Notes under the pieces: generated by a model
Told to the model about the DNA's origin: nothing
Databases searched by the model: none
What the model saw: only the letters and a program-made list of their open reading frames with translations
In this document: positions 35,801 through 43,398 of the stretch, piece by piece
How the letters are laid out: each line of letters opens with the position of its first letter
Numbering within the stretch: position 1 is the first letter of the stretch
Assembly (NCBI GenBank): GCA_016714645.1
Contig: JADKCI010000005.1
Location: 248,001-312,000 of the forward strand
Direction: 5' to 3'
Length of the DNA stretch: 64,000 nucleotides
Source: Chromatiaceae bacterium
Lineage (GTDB): Bacteria; Pseudomonadota; Gammaproteobacteria; Chromatiales; Chromatiaceae
Position numbers and translations under genes: made by a program

Positions 35801-37533
35801 GCACCCACGTTGTTTCTGCTGCCGCTGCCGCCGCCGCCGCCCATGGCCAGGGTGCCCGCACCAGCGGGGAAGGCCGCTCCGCCGAAACCACCACGCGGCA
35901 GATTGCTGTTCCAGGTATTGCCCCCTGTACCGCCCGCGCCGCCATTGCCACCGCCCCCGCCACCGCTGTTCTCATCATTTGCGCTCGGGCGGCCGTCGGT
36001 CCCGCCGCCCCCGGCGTTGCCGGGAGCGCCGCGGGCGCGGCTGGCGTCTGCATTGGCGCCGTCGGGATAGCCGGTGCCGGCCGCAAGGGTCCCAGTGCCG
36101 TTGTACATGAAGTTCGGTGAGCCGGCGACCCCCTCGGCCTTGTTGCCGTTGGTGGCCACGGTGACCCGGGTGCGGTAGTCGGTGTTGGCCCCACCCCCAC
36201 CCGCGAGCTGCTGCCCGCCACCACCGCGGAAGCCCAGGGCATTTACGTTGATCGACCCGCCGGAGAGGGTCAGGGTGTTGGCCACATCCAGGGCCACGAT
36301 CCCACCGGTGGTGCCATTCCAGGCGGAAGCCGTCACGGCCCCGGTCACGGTGGCATCGTAGAACTGGGGCACCCGAACCACCTGGAAGCGGCGCTGGCCC
36401 TGGGTGGCACTGGCATTGTCGTTGGTGTAGGTGTTGATCAGGCCGCCGCCAGGGCCCTTGCCCTCGATCTGGACGCTGCCGCCCGCGACCGAGCTCTTGG
36501 CCACCACGAACTCGTACTTGCCGGCGTTGTTGTAATTGGTGGCGCCGCTGCCGTTGCCCGTGGTGTTCCCCGCCGTGCCGGTGCCATCGCCATAACGCTC
36601 GTCGTTGCTGGTGTTGATGATCGCGTCCTGCATCTGTATCACCAGCAGCAGGTCGCCGGCGACGATGGGGGTCGCGGCTCCGCGCGCAGTGCCGACTGAG
36701 ATGCTCACGGCGCCTGCATTGGCGGTGGCCGTACCGGGGTAGTAGGTGTTGTAGGTACCGGCCGGCAGGGTCGTGGTACCGGTGCTCGGCGGATTGGCGC
36801 ACAAGGTGCTGGTGAAGGGCCGCAGGGCGACCGTGGCGGCGACCCAGGCTTCATTGTTGGAGCCAAACGCGGCTGTTCCCGTGTCACTGGCACTGGCTTG
36901 GGTGGCGTCGCTTACGCCGAGCGCCACGTCGTTCCCACCGTTAGTGGGGTTGTAGTTGAGGGTAACCCTTGAGGTTGAAGGTACCGATGAAAGCGTGTTG
37001 TCCCCGATCCCCGCGACCCGGACAACAGTGGTGTCGGCCACCGTGGTGGTAACGGCCGGAGCGGTGGGCGTGGGGCTGGCACCCGTGCTGATGGCCGATA
37101 CGTCGATGGGCGTCCGCGGGTCCACCCCCGTGTAGCGCAGGATGGCCCCCGCCACCCCCACGCTGGCGCTCAGGGTGAACGTGTAGTTGGCAGCCGCGAT
37201 GTCGGCGGCCGTGGCCACCCGGTAGAAGACCGCCAGGGTCTGGAGGGTGCCGTTGTTGGTTCGCTGGATCTGGGCCCAGCCGGCGGGGGCGGTGATGGTG
37301 GTGTTGCCCCGGGCGGCGAGGGTCGCGAGCAGCAGGTCGTTCTGCACCACCCCCGTCGGTTTGGTGATGGTCAGCGACGTAGTCGTGGCATTGTTGGTCG
37401 CGAAGCTCTGGAGGGCCGGTGCCGCCTCGGCCGCCGGCCAGGGCATCGCCCATCCCAGCGCCAGAATCAATATCGCATACAGAAACGCCCATCGATTCGC
37501 GTTTGTGCTTTTGTCTGTTCGCATCACCGCCAT
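32806..37533 (-). CDS. secreted glycine-rich protein with C-terminal C25 (gingipain-like) protease domain
   Basis: 1,575 aa. Signal peptide with cleavage about AEA|AP near residue 38. Residues ~40-240 are an all-beta adhesin-like module. Residues ~430-700 are strongly Gly/Ala/Asn-rich with long G runs. A fibronectin-like module (~735-830) follows, then a pro-domain-like region and the C25 peptidase domain (about 1270-1575) with the catalytic pair H1445 (in YLGHGG) and C1479 (in SALTCAANRF). Calcium-type acidic loop DFDGDGAPD is near 1355. The domain is complete, so an active cell-surface or secreted Cys protease is expected. It lies between the HprK-related and precursor genes on one strand. 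An earlier ATG at 37533 or 37524 is possible. Confidence 0.8.
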   Translation of the reverse strand: MAVMRTDKSTNANRWAFLYAILILALGWAMPWPAAEAAPALQSFATNNATTTSLTITKPTGVVQNDLLLATLAARGNTTITAPAGWAQIQRTNNGTLQTLAVFYRVATAADIAAANYTFTLSASVGVAGAILRYTGVDPRTPIDVSAISTGASPTPTAPAVTTTVADTTVVRVAGIGDNTLSSVPSTSRVTLNYNPTNGGNDVALGVSDATQASASDTGTAAFGSNNEAWVAATVALRPFTSTLCANPPSTGTTTLPAGTYNTYYPGTATANAGAVSISVGTARGAATPIVAGDLLLVIQMQDAIINTSNDERYGDGTGTAGNTTGNGSGATNYNNAGKYEFVVAKSSVAGGSVQIEGKGPGGGLINTYTNDNASATQGQRRFQVVRVPQFYDATVTGAVTASAWNGTTGGIVALDVANTLTLSGGSINVNALGFRGGGGQQLAGGGGANTDYRTRVTVATNGNKAEGVAGSPNFMYNGTGTLAAGTGYPDGANADASRARGAPGNAGGGGTDGRPSANDENSGGGGGGNGGAGGTGGNTWNSNLPRGGFGGAAFPAGAGTLAMGGGGGSGSRNNVGATNASSGGQGGGIILVRANGVTGTGTLSANGGVGVTPANDGGGGGGAGGSVLVFARTGVLTSLTVNANGANGTDADPTGVAHGPGGGGAGGVTYLSSSAGSTSVAGGANGTTTTSAIAFNATPGATGVANATLAESQIPGVGSGATCKVTLASVSRFGATADGGQVLLTWETAFELGTAGFHVERLDPILGDYERVNDELLPALITSPQGGSYSYVDPGAWPGQGYSYRLVEQEVWGGTRTHGPFKVTPAEPARALARAVLQGASPVIESDQGIDDPERRYRAIAHGNKTGRNRQALAFGIEDAGIAQGAQAVVLAASLSSDSVQIPVQADGLYYASAADLARVLGRTEAAVVRWIKRAELQLTTGGRDVAWMPAAGNAGIYFYGEPIDSLYTLDNLYRVRVAQVGVRMKGSPVKETAPEPMIAGSFADTLWAEQDRFAATVVATDPGSDYWYWDGFIGGGIDGWSAKSFTIPLPNVAGDGLLRVFLKGAGLGAHPVTVSINGHSLGGGSWEGLTNYELRIPVPTSQLQSGDNLVEVRALGGTENMFYLDRIAVQYRRLARAVGDRLTLSAEVTGPLAVDGFSSGEIHVFDITDPKTPRHLTAVTLAPGAVGQGVTFNAKLSARYLALSSAAIAAAAPVSMTAADLQLATDPVDYLVIAPPGLRDAAQQLADYRQTKGLSSRVVGTDEIYDSFNWGIASPEALREFLRHVSGTWGVRYVVLAGMGSFDYRDLGGRGEPQAPTLMTSTPNGLFGCDNCLVDFDGDGAPDIPIGRIAAATPAEIQTYLTKVGTYEATAGPLDLAGAMLLADNADGAAGDFPNNSDQVAQLLPAEVAVTRIYLDQNPIGTARSLLFAGMNQGTGWVNYLGHGGIDRFSSQGLLTVDDLGVLSSTGRLPVISALTCAANRFEVPGYAPLGARLALDADGGAIAVWSPTGLSLNGPAVDLNGSLFDAVFQRWVPTLGEAVQQSLQENTGRVDMPAYMLRVYSLLGDPALQLTH

Positions 37534-37577
37534 TACTCCCCCGCAGCCACCGTCAGCAAAGCCATGCCTTTTTGGGT

Positions 37578-37591
37578 CCTAAAAATTTAGG
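37578..37591. promoter_or_regulatory. 14-bp palindrome upstream of the C25 protease gene
   Basis: CCTAAAAATTTAGG has 6-bp inverted arms and sits about 45 bases upstream of the ATG at 37533, in an AT-rich patch within a GC-rich spacer. It could be an operator or part of a promoter. Confidence 0.35.
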
Positions 37592-37780
37592 GTACTTAAC
37601 CATCTATACTCAGATCTAGCCGGTTTACCCCCGCCGCCGCCAGCGACCCTTCCCATTATGTCCCGCGCGCGCCCAATGCAGGTTGCCCGCCAGAAGCCAC
37701 CATGGCACGCATAAAGTACACGACGGGGCCCCAGGGGTCCACCCCCCGCCGCGGGATAGTAGATCCGGCATGCCTCAGCT

Positions 37781-38764
37781 TTAATGATCGGTCACGAGCA
37801 ACAAAAGGAAACCCGGGTCGGGGGCGAAATCCAGCGTCCCCGCGCGCACTTGGGCCAGCAGGCCTGTCAGATTGCGCAACAGGCCGTCCACTCGATAGGG
37901 ATCTTCATTGACGACCGGCGCGCAAACCAACAACCGCGCCAATGCCAGGGAGCCCGACAGGGGTCGTACGGCGTGGGTCGTGGCTTGTTGCAGCCAGTAT
38001 AGCCCGGCAATGGGATAGGCGCGGCTCCGGCTTGGCGTCTGCCCCAGGTCGCCAGCGAAGGGCAGCTTCTCCACCCGCCAGCCGCCCGGATCGGGCAGCA
38101 GGGCGTTCATATCGTCGGACAGCACCTCCCAGCCGGCGTTGAGGGCGAGCCGGGAACTGGTGGATTTGCCGGCCCCGGAGCGCCCGAATACCACTTGGGC
38201 GCGGCCGTCGCGGGCAAAGGCGCCGCTGTGCAGCAAGACCCCGCCGGCATGCATGACCCGATAGGCGACCAGTACCCGGAAGAAATTTTCGAACAGGCTG
38301 GAGAAACGTTCCGCGTCGGTCCGGCTGGTCCACAGCCGGCCCCGCAAGCCAGGCGTGAAGCGGATTTCAGCCACGAAATCCCGCCCCGCCAAGCAGAGGT
38401 GATCGGAGTAATAATCCCGGTCGTAGGTGTATTCCCAGCCGCGGGTGTCGATCTCCCGAAACGCGCTCCCGGGCAAGCGGTGTAAAGTGATGGAAACAGG
38501 CGCGGGGGTTGCTGCGACGGCACCGCACAGGGACTGGAATCGCGCTCGCGCCCACGCCGCCTGGGCAGGCGCCATCCCTGAGAATCGATAGGAGTCGCCC
38601 GCCAGGCCGATGGCGAGCGCTCTGGAACCCCAGGGTTCCAGAGGCAAATCGCCGACCGCCAGGGACCGAAGGAGATAAGCATCACCGAAAGCCACTTCAG
38701 GGCCCCCGGCGGGCGACGCGGACCAACGCCCCGTTTGTCCGCAGGGGCGCCCTACCATCCCCAC
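37781..38764 (-). CDS. HprK-related P-loop kinase
   Basis: 327 aa as drawn; the start is uncertain (GTG 38764, ATG 38758 or GTG 38695, the last closest to a GGGGG tract). The core matches the HPr kinase/phosphorylase fold: HAGGVLLHSGAF, Walker A FGRSGAGKST, then GWEVLSDDMN. HprK-related kinases occur with PqqD-like and nucleotidyltransferase genes, and in lasso systems such kinases phosphorylate the precursor peptide. Here it is 247 bases upstream of the C25 protease gene on the same strand. Candidate substrates are the Ser/Thr of the 57-aa peptide; that is inference. Confidence 0.75.
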   Translation of the reverse strand: MGMVGRPCGQTGRWSASPAGGPEVAFGDAYLLRSLAVGDLPLEPWGSRALAIGLAGDSYRFSGMAPAQAAWARARFQSLCGAVAATPAPVSITLHRLPGSAFREIDTRGWEYTYDRDYYSDHLCLAGRDFVAEIRFTPGLRGRLWTSRTDAERFSSLFENFFRVLVAYRVMHAGGVLLHSGAFARDGRAQVVFGRSGAGKSTSSRLALNAGWEVLSDDMNALLPDPGGWRVEKLPFAGDLGQTPSRSRAYPIAGLYWLQQATTHAVRPLSGSLALARLLVCAPVVNEDPYRVDGLLRNLTGLLAQVRAGTLDFAPDPGFLLLLVTDH

Positions 38765-39134
38765 TGACCGGCAAGAGGCGCATCCGCGGCCAATTCACGG
38801 AGTGCGCGAGCAATACGGGGGGAAATTGAAGGCGCAAAAAGTGTCCCTATCCACGTTATCGAGGTTGCCGACTGACTGCCAGGACCCGGCGTGCCTACCG
38901 CCACGGCGGTTTCAGCGGTTTCGCATCCGGCATTCTGCCTGTAGAGAGGGGAGGAAATCCAGCCCGGCTTGACAAGTTCCGCTCAATCCAAGCCCACCCT
39001 TCAGGCCATGTTGCCGATAGGTGGCCAGGCACCCCCCGCCCTCTTCTTGCCTCTGGCGGGTGCGGGCCGGATACTAGGCCCATGCCATACGCATCCACTC
39101 CCGTCCACCCGTTCCTCATCGCCATGCCAGGGCC
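38765..39134. other. divergent intergenic region, no gene seen
   Basis: About 370 bases between the HprK-related gene (minus) and the S24/S26-like gene (plus). It should hold promoters for both arms of the peptide island. Short frames on both strands have no recognisable protein content. Confidence 0.5.
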
Positions 39135-39602
39135 GTGGGATCCGAATTGCTCGCGCACCCTGACTTCCATGCCCTTATGATCACCCATTCTGAACGGCAC
39201 GACATTCTGCGAGAACTCGCCACGGAGCCGCTGTGCCTGGGCGTCTCCGGGTGGTGTATGTGGCCCTGGATTGCGGACGGCGCCCGGGTATGGGTACGCA
39301 GAGCCTGTTGGTACTGGCCTGGCGATGTGGTCGTGGTCCGCGCCGGGGATGGCCGCTGGTTGATTCATCGGGTGATCGGCGGCTATCCGCGCCACGGGTG
39401 CTGGCGGTGGCTCACCCAAGCCGATGCGGCCTCTCGACCGGATGCCTCCCGGCCCGGCGAGCAGTTGCTGGGGAAGGTGTGCGGTGGCGACTGCTCCGCT
39501 CAGGCGGTGCGAGTTCCGTTCGCACACCGCCTCGGGGCGCTTGGGCGGTTCATACGGTTTTTGGTGGGCCGAGCCGTGATGCATGAATTTTGGCGACGAT
39601 GA
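39135..39602 (+). CDS. S24/S26-type peptidase homologue with Cys at the nucleophile position
   Basis: 155 aa from the GTG at 39135; an ATG at 39177 is an alternative. The motif order of SipW/archaeal-type signal peptidases is present: VSGWCMWPWI (normally SGxSMxP), GDVVVVRAGD, LIHRVIG with the presumed catalytic His, a later D-rich segment, and LLGKV. The Ser nucleophile is replaced by Cys. The protein has no clear membrane segment, so it may be a cytoplasmic leader peptidase. It begins the plus-strand run S26-PqqD-radical SAM. Confidence 0.7.
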   Translation: MGSELLAHPDFHALMITHSERHDILRELATEPLCLGVSGWCMWPWIADGARVWVRRACWYWPGDVVVVRAGDGRWLIHRVIGGYPRHGCWRWLTQADAASRPDASRPGEQLLGKVCGGDCSAQAVRVPFAHRLGALGRFIRFLVGRAVMHEFWRR

Positions 39603-39623
39603 GGCGTTACGGAGCGCACTGTC

Positions 39624-39920
39624 ATGATCGAGGACACAACGATTTATCAACTGCGGCCGGACATCCGTTTTCGGAACGTCAACGGGGAGGGTGTCGTCCT
39701 GCGCCAGGCGGCTGGCGAAGTGCTTGTACTCAACGAGACGGGTATCCGGGTGCTCGAAGCGGTGAACGCCGTCCGTCCGGTGAGCGACATCATCCAGGCG
39801 CTGGCGGCGGAGTATGAGGTGGAGCCAACACAAGCGGCGTATGACATCAAGGCTTATCTGCGGGAACTGTTCGATGCCCAGATCATCGCCGAATGTGCCG
39901 AAGGTATTGAATCAGGGTGA
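39624..39920 (+). CDS. PqqD-like peptide chaperone (RiPP recognition element) 2
   Basis: 98 aa. PqqD-fold features: YQLRPDIRFRNVNGEGVVLRQA strand pair (from IRFRNVNGEG), LVLNETGIRVLEAVNA, the wing region and a C-terminal helix ending in acidic residues. It is 21 bases after the S24/S26-like gene and overlaps the radical SAM gene by four bases (ATGA-type, 39917-39920), the usual order in radical SAM RiPP operons. It is distinct from the PqqD at 32.1 kb. Confidence 0.85.
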   Translation: MIEDTTIYQLRPDIRFRNVNGEGVVLRQAAGEVLVLNETGIRVLEAVNAVRPVSDIIQALAAEYEVEPTQAAYDIKAYLRELFDAQIIAECAEGIESG

Positions 39921-40969
39921 CCGCCATGTCCTACGCCCGGATTCTCAACAGGACCTGGACTGAACACCTTCTCCATTCAGTCCTGCTGGAGCTCACTTAC
40001 CGCTGCAACCTAAACTGTGTTGTCTGCTACAACGACCGCGAGCTTCAGGAATCGCCGCTCGCCACCGGACAATACCAGCGCCTGTTTGAAGACCTGCGGG
40101 ACCTGGGCACGTTCGACTTGACGTTCAGCGGCGGCGAACCGCTCCTTCATCCGGCATTTTTTCAACTGGGTGCTCGGGCCCGATCGTTGGGCTTTGTCGT
40201 GCGGGTGAAAACCAACGGTCACGCCCTGGGCCAGCGCCTGGCTCGACGTCTGAAGGACGAGATCGATCCCTTTGTCGTCGAAGTGAGCCTGCATGGCGCC
40301 AAGGCGGCCAGCCATGACCAGCAGACCCGTACAGCGGGAAGTTTCGAGCGACTGCTGGGTCACCTGCGGGACATGCGGGAGGTGGGGCTGCGGGTTCGGC
40401 TGAAAAGCCCCTTGACCGCTTGGAATGAGCAGGAGATCGAGGAGATGTTCGAGCTGGCGGATCGGTTGGGTTTGCCGTTGGACATTGACCTCCAGCTCAC
40501 ACCCCGGGACGATGGCGACCGCGCGCCCCTCGCCATCGCCGCCTCGGCGGAGGGCAGGCGCAGGCTGTTCGCCCGGTTTGCCCAGCGCGGGCGAGCCCAC
40601 TCCGATCCGAGGGAACAGACCCTGCGTCAGGCCGCGCCGTTACCCGATACCCCGCCAGTCCCGAGTCAATACTGTGGGGCGGGTTCCGCCAACGTCGTCA
40701 TTGACCCTTTCGGCAACGTCTATCCTTGCGTCCAGTGGCGCCGCCCATTGGGCAATCTGCACCGGCAGTCCATTCGCGAGATCTGGACCGCCTCTCCCGC
40801 GCTGGCCGAGGTGCGCCAGTTGGGAGCCCAGGTCAAGACCTGGCTGGATGGTCACGACACCCAGGCAAGGGCTGTCGGCTTCTGTCCCGGACTGGCGGAA
40901 CAAATGACCGGCAGTCCTCTATGCCTCTATCCCAGTGTCCAACCCGATCTGGTGACACTCAATCCCTGA
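39917..40969 (+). CDS. radical SAM/SPASM protein (PqqE-like peptide-modifying enzyme)
   Basis: 350 aa. The CxxxCxxC cluster is C30, C34, C37 in YRCNLNCVVCYND, followed by the SAM-binding LTFSGGEPLLHP. The C-terminal SPASM region has SQYCGAG, YPCVQWRRP and FCPG with a further Cys near the end, giving at least one auxiliary Fe-S cluster. Such proteins form C-C, thioether or other crosslinks on peptide substrates and need a PqqD-type partner, encoded immediately upstream with a 4-base overlap. The 57-aa peptide at 32.6-32.8 kb is the obvious candidate substrate in this window. Confidence 0.88.
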   Translation: MTAMSYARILNRTWTEHLLHSVLLELTYRCNLNCVVCYNDRELQESPLATGQYQRLFEDLRDLGTFDLTFSGGEPLLHPAFFQLGARARSLGFVVRVKTNGHALGQRLARRLKDEIDPFVVEVSLHGAKAASHDQQTRTAGSFERLLGHLRDMREVGLRVRLKSPLTAWNEQEIEEMFELADRLGLPLDIDLQLTPRDDGDRAPLAIAASAEGRRRLFARFAQRGRAHSDPREQTLRQAAPLPDTPPVPSQYCGAGSANVVIDPFGNVYPCVQWRRPLGNLHRQSIREIWTASPALAEVRQLGAQVKTWLDGHDTQARAVGFCPGLAEQMTGSPLCLYPSVQPDLVTLNP

Positions 40970-40980
40970 AAGAGTCACAT

Positions 40981-41154
40981 GTGGCTGAATGCCAGGTGAT
41001 TCGACTCGCGCCGGACCATCCCGGGTGTCTGCCAAAAACGCTCGACCGGAAGCGCATCGCCAACCTGCGCGGCCAGATCGGCCGGGTGGCCCAGCACATG
41101 CTGCTGAACGGATTTGCGGCACGCAACCTGGCCCCCGTGACACCGGTCACCTAG
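40981..41154 (+). pseudogene. fragment related to the nucleotidyltransferase at 31.3 kb
   Basis: A 57-codon open frame from a GTG at 40981, 11 bases after the radical SAM gene. Its end carries FAARNLAPV, exactly the block that precedes the VKG motif in the full-length nucleotidyltransferase, and the DNA matches there as well (TTTGCGGCACGCAACCTGGC in both). It then stops before the catalytic D-x-D motif. The rest is hard to align. I read it as a truncated second nucleotidyltransferase gene or a small diverged protein. Confidence 0.45.
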
Positions 41155-41179
41155 CGGTCGGACTTTTCCGCACCCGAGC

Positions 41180-41193
41180 TTGATCTTGGTCAA
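41180..41193 (+). promoter_or_regulatory. DNR/NnrR (FNR-type) box upstream of norC
   Basis: TTGATCTTGGTCAA matches the dyad TTGAT-N4-GTCAA of FNR-family nitrogen-oxide regulators. It lies 67 bases before the norC ATG, a plausible position for activation of norCB by nitric oxide under low oxygen. Confidence 0.8.
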
Positions 41194-41259
41194 GGTTGCG
41201 GCGGGAGGCTTCCTCTCAAATGGTCCCCGGCCGCAACTGCTTCCAGAGGACCACTCAAC

Positions 41260-41712
41260 ATGGCACAAACCTTTACCAAAACGATGGCACGGAACATCTT
41301 CTATGGTGGCTCCGTGTTCTTTTTCCTGCTTTTCCTGGCGTTATCCTTCGATACCACCATGGCGCTGCCCGATCGTGACCGGCGCGAACTGCTCGATCCC
41401 AGCACGGAACTCGGGCGCCAGATTGCCCATGGCAAGGATCTGTGGGAGACCAATAACTGCATTGGTTGCCACTCCCTGCTGGGGGAAGGCGCCTATTTCG
41501 CCCCGGAATTAGGCAATGTCTATGTGCGCTTCGGTAACAACACCGACGCGATCAAGGCGTTCATCCAGAGCCGCCCCGCCGACGGCATTCCTGGCCGCCG
41601 CAGCATGCCGCAGTTCAATTTTGCCCCCGCCGAGCTCGAGGCCATTGCCCAGTTCCTGAAGTATGCCTCGGAGATCAACACCGCCGGCTGGCCACCCAAC
41701 AAGCAGGGCTAA
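41260..41712 (+). CDS. norC: nitric oxide reductase cytochrome c subunit
   Basis: 150 aa. An N-terminal membrane anchor (about residues 14-30) precedes a single c-type haem domain with CIGCH, then the usual SMPQFNF region carrying the axial Met, and GWPPNKQG at the end. NorC transfers electrons from periplasmic cytochrome c to NorB. The ATG at 41260 has AGAGGA nine bases upstream. Only 25 bases separate it from norB. The DNR-type box lies just upstream. Confidence 0.95.
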   Translation: MAQTFTKTMARNIFYGGSVFFFLLFLALSFDTTMALPDRDRRELLDPSTELGRQIAHGKDLWETNNCIGCHSLLGEGAYFAPELGNVYVRFGNNTDAIKAFIQSRPADGIPGRRSMPQFNFAPAELEAIAQFLKYASEINTAGWPPNKQG

Positions 41713-41737
41713 TTGGATTCCCAACCTAGGAGAACGA

Positions 41738-43159
41738 ATGATGAAGTATCAATCCCAAGGGGTGGCCAAGCTGTATTTCATGGCCGCCATCGCGCTGTTC
41801 GTCGCCCAGATCCTCTTCGGGCTCATCATGGGCCTGCAGTATGTGGTCGGGGACTTCCTGTTCCCCGAAATCCCCTTCAACGTGGCGCGCATGGTCCATA
41901 CCAACGCCCTTATCGTCTGGCTGCTCATGGGTTTCATGGGCGCGGCCTATTATCTGGTGCCCGAGGAGGCGGAACGGGAATTGGCGTTACCCTGGCTGGC
42001 CGTCCTCATGTTCTGGGTCTTCCTGATCGCCGCGGCCCTCACTGTAGCGGGGTATCTCCTGGTGCCCTACGCGGGCCTGGCCAAGCTGACGGGCAACGAC
42101 ATCCTGCCGACCATGGGCCGGGAGTTCTTGGAGCAGCCCACCATTACTAAGGTAGGTATCGTCATCGTCGCCCTCGCCTTCCTGTTCAACATCGGCCTGA
42201 CCATCCTCAAGGGGCGTAAGACCGTGGTCAACCTGGTGCTCTTGATCGGCCTTACGGGGCTGGCGGTCTTCTTCCTCTTTGCCTTCTACAACCCGACCAA
42301 CCTGGTGCTGGATAAGTTCTTCTGGTGGTGGGTGGTGCATTTGTGGGTCGAGGGCGTCTGGGAACTCATCCTGGGCTCCATCCTGGCCTTCGTGCTCATC
42401 AAGACCACGGGCGTGGACCGCGAGGTGGTGGAAAAGTGGCTCTATGTCATCATCGCCATGACCCTGATCACCGGCATCATCGGTACGGGACATCACTATT
42501 ACTGGATTGGCGCGCCGGAATACTGGCAGTGGTGGGGTTCCATCTTCTCCGCCATGGAGCCGATTCCCTTCTTCATGATGACGGTCTTTGCCTTCAACAT
42601 GGTCAACCGTCGCCGCCGCAATCATCCCAACAAGGCCGCCGTCCTCTGGGCCTTGGGTACCGCCGTCATGGCCTTCCTGGGGGCGGGCGTCTGGGGCTTC
42701 CTGCACACCCTGTCGCCGGTGAACTACTACACCCATGGCACCCAGATCACCGCCGCCCACGGCCATATGGCCTTCTACGGGGCCTATGTGATGATCGTTT
42801 TGGGCATGATCTCCTACGCCATGCCGATCCTGAGTGGTCGTGAGGCCAATAGCCAGCGCTCCCAGGTGTTGGAGATGTGGTCCTTCTGGCTGATGACGGT
42901 CTCCATGGTCTTCATCACCCTCTTCCTGACCGCCGCCGGCATCCTGCAGGTCTATCTGCAACGCTTCAGCGACGCGCCGCTCCAGTTCATGCTCGTCCAG
43001 GACAAGATCGCCATCTTCTACTGGATGCGTGAGCTGACCGGCCTGGTCTTCCTCATTGGCCTGGTCCTCTACATCTGGAGCTTCTTCGTCGCCGCCAAGG
43101 AACCCGGCCTCACGGCTACCGCCAACGGTCTGCAAATCGAGGGGGCGGCCGCGGCCTAG
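41738..43159 (+). CDS. norB: nitric oxide reductase catalytic subunit (cNOR)
   Basis: 473 aa from the ATG at 41738 with AGGAGAACGA upstream; an immediate second ATG is at 41741. It has twelve hydrophobic segments of the haem-copper oxidase family. Haem/FeB ligands are visible: HTNALIVW, HLWVEGVWE with the Glu ligand, the HH pair in TGHHYYW, and HGHMAFYGAY. Together with NorC it reduces two NO to N2O. No norD/norQ or norE partner is present in the window. A strong terminator follows. Confidence 0.96.
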   Translation: MMKYQSQGVAKLYFMAAIALFVAQILFGLIMGLQYVVGDFLFPEIPFNVARMVHTNALIVWLLMGFMGAAYYLVPEEAERELALPWLAVLMFWVFLIAAALTVAGYLLVPYAGLAKLTGNDILPTMGREFLEQPTITKVGIVIVALAFLFNIGLTILKGRKTVVNLVLLIGLTGLAVFFLFAFYNPTNLVLDKFFWWWVVHLWVEGVWELILGSILAFVLIKTTGVDREVVEKWLYVIIAMTLITGIIGTGHHYYWIGAPEYWQWWGSIFSAMEPIPFFMMTVFAFNMVNRRRRNHPNKAAVLWALGTAVMAFLGAGVWGFLHTLSPVNYYTHGTQITAAHGHMAFYGAYVMIVLGMISYAMPILSGREANSQRSQVLEMWSFWLMTVSMVFITLFLTAAGILQVYLQRFSDAPLQFMLVQDKIAIFYWMRELTGLVFLIGLVLYIWSFFVAAKEPGLTATANGLQIEGAAAA

Positions 43160-43238
43160 TGTCGGCTACCACAAGGCAAATTCCAGGATAACGCTAAGGT
43201 CAAGGACGACCCTCTATCCCCTTTTTGCGACCTCGCAA

Positions 43239-43282
43239 CCCCGAGCCCCCACGCGCAACCGGATGGGGGCTCGGGGTTTTTT
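43239..43282 (+). terminator. rho-independent terminator after norB
   Basis: A perfect 12-bp stem (CCCCGAGCCCCC at 43239-43250 with its complement at 43265-43276), 14-base loop and six T's. It closes the norCB unit. Confidence 0.92.
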
Positions 43283-43334
43283 GTTGATGTCCCTCGGGAT
43301 ACCCTGGCCAACATCCGTCTCCGTCATCCCGGGC

Positions 43335-43362
43335 TTGCATAGTCTAGGATATGCCGCATAAT
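43335..43362 (+). promoter_or_regulatory. possible sigma-70 promoter of the toxin-antitoxin operon
   Basis: TTGCAT and CATAAT are spaced by 16 bases, about 20 bases before the first ATG. CATAAT is repeated inverted as ATTATG over the start region, a possible autoregulatory dyad. Confidence 0.4.
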
Positions 43363-43398
43363 TAGACCCTCTTATAGGACATTATGAGAGGCAAATTC

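Noticed and set aside
31280..41154. Calling the island a lasso-peptide cluster
   Set aside because: The leader YxxP and HprK-like kinase fit, but no transglutaminase-type B2 protein is present, and the only asparagine synthase-like gene is about 15 kb away in the glycan locus with its own glutaminase domain.
41987..43135. 382-codon minus-strand open frame
   Set aside because: Antisense to norB, rich in His/Asp/Gln/Glu as expected from reverse reading of a membrane protein gene.
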